Below, piece by piece: positions 58,656 through 64,000 of a stretch of DNA of 64,000 nt. The stretch is from Lepidodermella squamata (taxonomy: Eukaryota > Gastrotricha). The notes under the pieces are model-generated. The model was not told the DNA's origin, did not search any database, and worked only from the letters and a program-made list of their open reading frames with translations. Numbering within the stretch: position 1 is the stretch's first letter; each line of letters begins with the position of its first letter. The translations under genes were made by a program, and so were the position numbers. The stretch is taken from positions 806,001 through 870,000 of the forward strand of contig JBLDXI010000034.1 of NCBI GenBank assembly GCA_047495785.1. Direction: 5' to 3'.

Positions 58656-61088
58656 ATGCTGCATTTTCACCTGATATTACTAGCTCTATGGTACTTGAAC
58701 GAAGCCTATGCTGGTTGGTTTTTTTTCACTACCCACTTCGAGAATAATATGTAAATCTCTTTGCTTGTACTTTAAGATCAATCTCCGATCGCTTCAGTCC
58801 CCGGCTACTCAGCCACGTATGACGCCGATTTGTCTGCAATAGGCGCAATTCCTGACCAGTTTTGTAATTACTCCGCAAATTGTTTCGACAATGGGGTTAT
58901 CATGCCTGAAACTGAAGACGGAGGCTTCATCTTCAAGAAGGTAGATAATTTCACTTTACTGGCTATTTTTGGCTCATTTTTCTCACAGAGCATCAACTCC
59001 TCGTTCGAAAATTTCCACATCGAAGTCAACGCTCTCTTTGGCGTGAATAGTTTCGAACTACCCAACACATTTGCGATTTCTTTGGTACCAGCCGAAGTAT
59101 TTTCCATAAGCTGTCCCAGTGAGTGGCATGCTTGTCTACGGGTTGGCGCACTTCGGGGAGCGGTTTTCTTCATCAAACCAAGTCAGAAAATTGCGTTTCT
59201 ATACGGCGATGTTAAGGATCACAGCAATGATGTTAAAGACCGAACCCAGCTGGACACATCTAGCCTCGGTTGTTCATTTCCAACTGACGACTATGCTAAT
59301 TCCGATTTTTATGCACCCGATGTCAAATCCTTCTGGATTAGCATCAACAAGCTAGGCAACAATTTTTCTGTGTCTTACTTCCCAGAATCAGATGTGAACG
59401 CTGTGACGTACTGTTCATCGATGCAGGCGAACCTGGCTTTGCCGTCTGCTGAGGAATTGTTCTTAGCCTTCTCGAGTACGCAAAATTTGTCGGTGATGTA
59501 TCGGCAGATAGGTTTCTACACGTTGGAATTGGAAACTACCTCAAGTAAGCCAACTCAATATATGAACAACGAAAATATCGCTTAATTTCCGTTTTGGAAG
59601 CTTCCACATCAACACCGGTGCAAACAACCACAGGTTTGGATCACCACGCATCATCATTGCAAACAAAATGTTAAATTTTCAACAGTCGATTTCGCGGCGA
59701 AGAGCTGCGCAGTTGGAGACCAGCCTATAGGTTAGCTTCAACTCGGTAATAATTTTCAAATCGATACACTGCAAATTTGATCTAGGCCCGAGTAGATCTT
59801 TTCAAATCGATCGCAGCAGCTACTCTTGCAACATTGACTTCGGCTATCCGTATCCGCAATATTTCTTCGCTGGGAATCCTTATTTGAACAACGGAGTAAA
59901 CACAATGGGCTACAACGAGGACAACGCTTTATACTCGAGAACGGTATGCTTCATGAAATTATTTCAACGCTACTCAATAATGAATGATGAATAGCGTGTA
60001 AATGTTAACATACCATTGAGCTCGGTGTGCGACGTGCATGGGGATGTCTATCTTAGGGGGAGCCACAAGCCACATCTTATCACTCAGCACAACAGGTTCA
60101 GGCAAGAAATCCTGACAAAAACCATAGAGGAATCCCAAGGTTCAAAAAGGGACCAAAAAGGTTCCAAAAAGGGTTCCCTAGGTCCTTTGGGAATCCCAAG
60201 GTCCAAGGATTTATGGCTAGTTTAGTACCCCTCACGTATTTGGCACTTAGGGTTAGGGTTAGGAATCTAAGCCAAGAGTTAGGTTCAGCGTTAGGGTTAG
60301 CAATCTAAGCAGTGGGTTAGGTTCAGGGTTAGGTTTGGGGATTTGGTTGGGATTAGCGTTTGGTTTAACTAAAGGTTGAGGTTAAGATCCTATTTACTTT
60401 TAGGGTTAAGGTTAGGGTTAAGGTTCGGTTTCGAGTTCGGGTTCGGCTTTGGCTTAGATATAGGCAAGTGACAGGGTAATTCGTAAAATGATGCAGCTTT
60501 TAACGCATGAAAAGGTTTCCCAAGTCAGAAGACTGAAGAGTGAAACCGACATTAAAATTCTTCGCTGCTTTTATTTGAAAGGATTTGAGGATTGACGAGA
60601 AAGGGTTCATCGTTGATGTATCGCTGCGTGTCCTCGCCAATGCAAATCGCAATGCATTCGGTTTCTTCTTAGCACCATCCGACACATTGACAACAAGTAC
60701 TTGCACAATGGATTGCCCAACGCACTGCATGTGCCTGACCACATTGAATATCCTTGGTCTTGCTGTGGTCGTACAGGTATCGTCAGGCCGGATCGTCGCT
60801 TTCGCAACACAAGCAACTAGGAGGCAAAGTTTCGATCCCGTGAATTACGTGCCAACAAACCCGTCCGAGAAATGCACCCAGAGTTTTTCCGCGGCGGATT
60901 TTGAAATGCGTTTAGTCATCGAGCGTATCGGGGATACAGCGTATCTCTCGTATTTCGTATTCGACCTCTACTGATCCGAACCAGCTGACGCCTTGCCTCA
61001 GTATAACCGGCTTCTCGGAATTTCTAACTAGTACAATCATATCTGAGCGGAAGGTTATAATTGGAACACTGAAAAACACCCCCGTGGT
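58656..61088 (+). pseudogene. Channel-gene fragment: two modules, frameshift, no channel
   Basis: Exons 58656-58713, 58777-58940, 58989-59544, 59601-59633, 59686-59730, 59786-59943 and 60582 onward follow the two-module pattern: signal peptide MLHFHLILLALWYLNEAYAG, module 1, Thr stalk, CxxG mini-exon (AKSCAVGDQPI), module 2. In module 2 a 7-bp direct duplication (TCGTATT twice, about 60947-60960) shifts the frame and causes a stop at 60972-60974. The original frame (YSTSTDPNQLTPC) resumes beyond it and continues to GTLKNTPV, where homology ends at the TIR element starting at 61089. No channel exon follows in the window. Both lesions are visible directly. Confidence 0.85.
60237..60470 (+). repeat. 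Degenerate TTAGGG-like repeat in an intron
   Basis: TTAGGG units and variants (TTAGGT, TTCGGG) occur across the stretch inside intron 59944-60581. Just upstream (about 60130-60215) lies a separate low-complexity run based on AAGGTTCCAAAAAGGG. The orientation is opposite to the repeat at 53160-53430. Confidence 0.75.
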
Positions 61089-61400
61089 CAGTGTGGTATA
61101 CGGTTATAACCACGGTTTTAACTAGCCGATTATAACCGAGTTTTAGTGGTAAATGGTGCTTTACTTTAATCGCACAGCTATGATTCATATTATTGCTTGT
61201 TGTTTTTTTTTGCATTTTTTTGCTGCGCTGCTTTCAGTAAGCTAATGAGTGAGTCTTCTAGTGTAAATTATGAATAAAAACAACTCTTTTCGATAACTTT
61301 TGATCAGGTTTAGTCAAAACTGGTTGAAACCGCGGTTTTAACTGAGTTAAAACCAAAAGTTGGTTAATTCCGAATTAACCTAGGTCAATATACCACACTG
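61089..61400. mobile_element. Short TIR element (MITE-like)
   Basis: The 312-bp element starts with CAGTGTGGTATA and ends with its inverse TATACCACACTG. The interior holds several GGTTATAACC and GGTTTTAACT palindromic units. No coding capacity and no clear target-site duplication is visible. CAGTG ends recall hAT or CMC-type elements, but the family is uncertain. It sits at the point where the channel-gene fragment loses homology. Confidence 0.75.
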
Positions 61401-61869
61401 GACATAATATAAAATTGAACTGTTAAATTAAATGAAAGGAGTTCGCTCGCTATAAAAATGATCCGATTTATTATTCATTGCTTCTCTAATGGCTTCAGAT
61501 GTGAACTCGACACATGTGAATTTGTTGATATCAGAGGCGCTACTTCTTGCATTCTATAGTAATGTTTATGCTCTAAGTTTTCACCTGCTGTGTTGAAATA
61601 CCATACAAAACTCGGCGCATGAAAAAACTATTTTTGCTACGTTGTTGTCGAGAAGTGACTCGGTCGAATTTTCTTGGTATGTAACAGTGCGGCGCTGGGC
61701 TATTATGACTTCACCAGCGCGAAAATTTGCGAAAATTGTGACCAGATTAATGCTCGACGGCTGGCTATTTCGACTTTTCCCGCTCGAGTATTTCGATAGT
61801 CTTGCGCTTGTCATCAGCATTGCATTAACACTTGCATTGCAGTTCTGAGCCCAATGCAAGGCTGTCCTT
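61401..61869. other. 3' flank of the ankyrin gene
   Basis: A/T-rich sequence between the TIR element and the minus-strand ankyrin gene stop. Open frames here on both strands have no support. It probably contains the ankyrin gene's 3' UTR. Confidence 0.45.
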
Positions 61870-64000
61870 TTACGGCAATCTACGGCAATCGATGTTAGCT
61901 CTTGATTTCGTGAGGAGAATTTCAGTTACATCATGATGGCCATTGTATGAGGCTGCCATCAACGGCGTCGCGCCATCCTTACATGCAGCATTCATGTTGG
62001 CGTTAAATTGGCTAGCTAGTGCCTCTACCACCTCGGCGTGGCCACTCTCGGCAGCGATGTACAGTGGTGTCGCGCCACATTTATCCGCCGATTCCACGTT
62101 CGCCTTGAACTCGCCAGCCAACATCCTCACCATTTCGAGGTGGCCATTCTGAGCTGCGACGTGGAGTGGCGTAACACCATCACTGGCAGCAGAATTAACA
62201 TCGGCTTTGAACTCGCTAGCCAACATCCTCACCACCTCGGTGTGGCCATTCTGGGCGGCGACGTTGAGTGGCGTACAGCCATCTTTTTCCGCAATATTAA
62301 CATCGGCTTTGAACTCGCCAGCCAACATCCTCATCAACTCGACGTGGCCATGCTGAGCTGCGACACACAGTGGCGTAACGCCATTATCGGCGGCAGAATT
62401 AACATCGGCCTTGACCTCGCTATCCAATATTCTCACCACCTCGGTGTGGCCATTCTGGGCGGCGACGTGGAGTGGCGTACAGCCATTATTGGTGGCAGAA
62501 TTAACATTGGCCTTGAACTCGCTAGCAAAAATCCTCACCACCTCGGAGTGGCCATTTTGGGCGGCAACGTACAGTGGCGTACAGCCACCTTTTTCCGCAA
62601 TATTAACATCGGCTTTGAACTCGCCAGCCAACATCCTCACCATTTCGAGGTGGCCATTCTGAGCTGCGACGTGGAGTGGCGTAACACCATCACTGGCGGC
62701 AGAATTAACATCGGCTTTGAACTCGCTAGCCAACATTCTCACTACCTCGGTGTGGCCATTCTGAGCGGCGACGTACAGTGGCGTACAGCCATTATCGGCG
62801 GCAGAATTAACATCGGCTTTGAACTCGCTAGCCAACATTCTCACTACCTCGGTGTGGCCATTCTGAGCGGCGACGTACAGTGGCGTACAGCCATTATCGG
62901 CGGCAGAATTAACATCGGCTATGAACTCGCTAGTCAACATCCTCACCATCCCAACATCGCGACTGAAGGCGGCGATCAACAGTGGCGTTGTTCCATTTGC
63001 ATTACAAACTTCAACGTCTGCCTCAAATTGCCTGGCCAGTGTTTCCACAACATCGATGTAGCCTTCCCTAGCAGCAAGCAACAGCAGAGAAAACCCTTCT
63101 TCGTCGTTGCAGTCAGGGCTAAGACCGAGATCCCTGTTCGACATTAGCTGCGCCAATTTCAACTCGTTTTTTCTCCGGCATACGCAGTCAACTAGCTACT
63201 GGCAATTTAAATAACTAACAACTGAATCAGGTTTAAAAATAGTATGGAGCTACCTTAATAGCCTCTTTGTTGGGTTCGTCAACTGTTTGGTCAGGCTGTA
63301 GAATAAAAGGTACGATGCATCACGTTTAAAGCAACAATTCAGACGACATGGAAAATCAATCAAACCTTTGAATACAGCATGGGTGCTGATTTCAGCAGGA
63401 AACTAATGGCTTGAAGCTGACTTGAGGTCGGCCGATCATCAGGATTCACGGCTAGCATTGACATAACAAAATCGCGGAACTCATCGGAATAGCCGCGGGA
63501 CTCGTCAAATGGTTTCAGGTTATTACTAAAGTATTATTGAGTTTAGCTTGATTAAACTTGAAATTTTACCTCGAAATATCCACCATCGTGATGAACTATA
63601 TAATTATTAAAACTTAGTGAGTAATCGCTCGAGACCATTCTCATACGGGTTCTTTGAAGTTGGCTAATTTGAAGAGCGCGAATCCAAACGACCAAACATC
63701 ACTTGCAGCTGATTTTGGTTTACGCTTTGATACCTCAAGACTTATAACCTCAGGAGGGGAAGCAGACCACTTAGTTAGAGCAGACATCGGCGAACCGCTG
63801 TAATTATAGAATAGCAAACGTAATACCGCTCCTTTTTAATCCTACGTGTCTGATTTCTCGATGATTCCCAAGTCAGCTAGTTTCGCTGTGCCGCGGTCTT
63901 CCGTTAGTAGTATATTGCTTGTCGTTATATTACGATGAACGATACTCCGGCCGTGAAGATAAACCAAAGCGGATACGAGCTGACGCGACCATATTTGAAG
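61870..64000 (-). CDS. Protein kinase-like domain plus ankyrin repeats (5' end off window)
   Basis: Minus-strand exons are 63846 to beyond 64000, 63647-63797, 63570-63595, 63366-63525, 63254-63295 and 61870-63195, with introns of 44-70 bp and frame-consistent phases. The first part is the C-terminal half of a protein kinase fold: the catalytic loop reads VHRNITTSNILLT, followed by KLADLG, TKWSASPPEV (APE region), SDVWSFGFALFKL and NPDDRPT. The invariant catalytic Asp of HRD is Asn here, DFG is DLG and APE is PPE, so this is probably a pseudokinase. A short linker leads to about 12 ankyrin repeats of 34 residues (core CTPLYVAAQNGHTEVVRML), ending at 61870. It is likely a cytoplasmic scaffold. 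The N-terminal lobe lies outside the window. Confidence 0.85.
61960..63090 (-). repeat. 102-bp tandem repeat encoding ankyrin units
   Basis: About eleven units with a 102-bp period and very high nucleotide similarity between neighbours. Some pairs, such as the two consecutive CTPLYVAAQNGHTEVVRML units, are almost identical in DNA. A pair of adjacent units recurs five units later, pointing to recent block duplication. Confidence 0.85.

Noticed and set aside
62038-63147. Plus-strand open frame of 369 codons across the ankyrin region
   Set aside because: It is antisense to a clear ankyrin protein. It stays open only because the 102-bp unit repeats, and has no domain of its own.

Overview
The window looks like nuclear DNA of a metazoan with a compact genome. 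Protein-coding genes are interrupted by very short introns, mostly 44-60 bp, with GT-AG (a few GC-AG) borders and T-rich 3' splice sites. It contains animal-type receptors: Cys-loop channels, a class C GPCR and class IV histone deacetylases. Telomere-like TTAGGG tracts occur internally. That repeat and the intron size would fit several compact-genome animals (a larvacean such as Oikopleura is one candidate), but the sequence does not settle the taxon. All multi-exon models below were built by hand from splice sites, homology between paralogues and reading-frame closure.

The main content is a tandem family of at least nine unusual receptor genes, intact and broken. Each intact member has a signal peptide, then one, two or four copies of a roughly 200-240 residue extracellular module (probably a beta-sandwich, possibly ConA/LamG-like). 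Thr/Ser-rich stalks separate the modules. A complete pentameric ligand-gated (Cys-loop) channel follows: 13-residue Cys-loop with FPFD, four membrane segments and a very short M3-M4 loop. I do not recognise this combination as a described receptor class. The modules are bounded by phase-1 introns with an internal phase-0 intron, which explains how 4-, 2- and 1-module versions could arise. A GABA-B-like class C GPCR (21458-24047) sits inside the array, and a decayed copy of its 3' end lies between two channel genes.

Layout. Block A (1-18475): tail of a broken four-module channel gene; intact four-module gene (2468-8694, with a foldback transposon in an intron); two-module gene (9321-12618); small NCxxF-motif protein (minus); HDAC11; NmrA-like gene broken by a deletion (minus); truncated channel gene cut off at a decayed non-LTR retroelement (18476-20660). 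Middle (21458-36841): GPCR, four-module gene, GPCR relict, four-module gene. Block B (34974-52864) is a second copy of block A, beginning inside the last of those genes and containing the intact versions. Beyond it lie the rest of the two-module gene (to 55281), a one-module gene (55794-58073), a frameshifted channel-gene fragment (58656-61088) ended by a small TIR element, and a minus-strand protein kinase-like/ankyrin gene running off the right edge.

Blocks A and B are nearly identical in some stretches (about 5365-11852 and 16096-18475 against their partners) and clearly diverged in others. This suggests a segmental duplication followed by gene conversion. The channel genes probably encode cell-surface receptors with large, variable ectodomains. 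The ligand, ion selectivity and any functional link to the neighbouring GPCR, deacetylase and NmrA genes are not visible from sequence.
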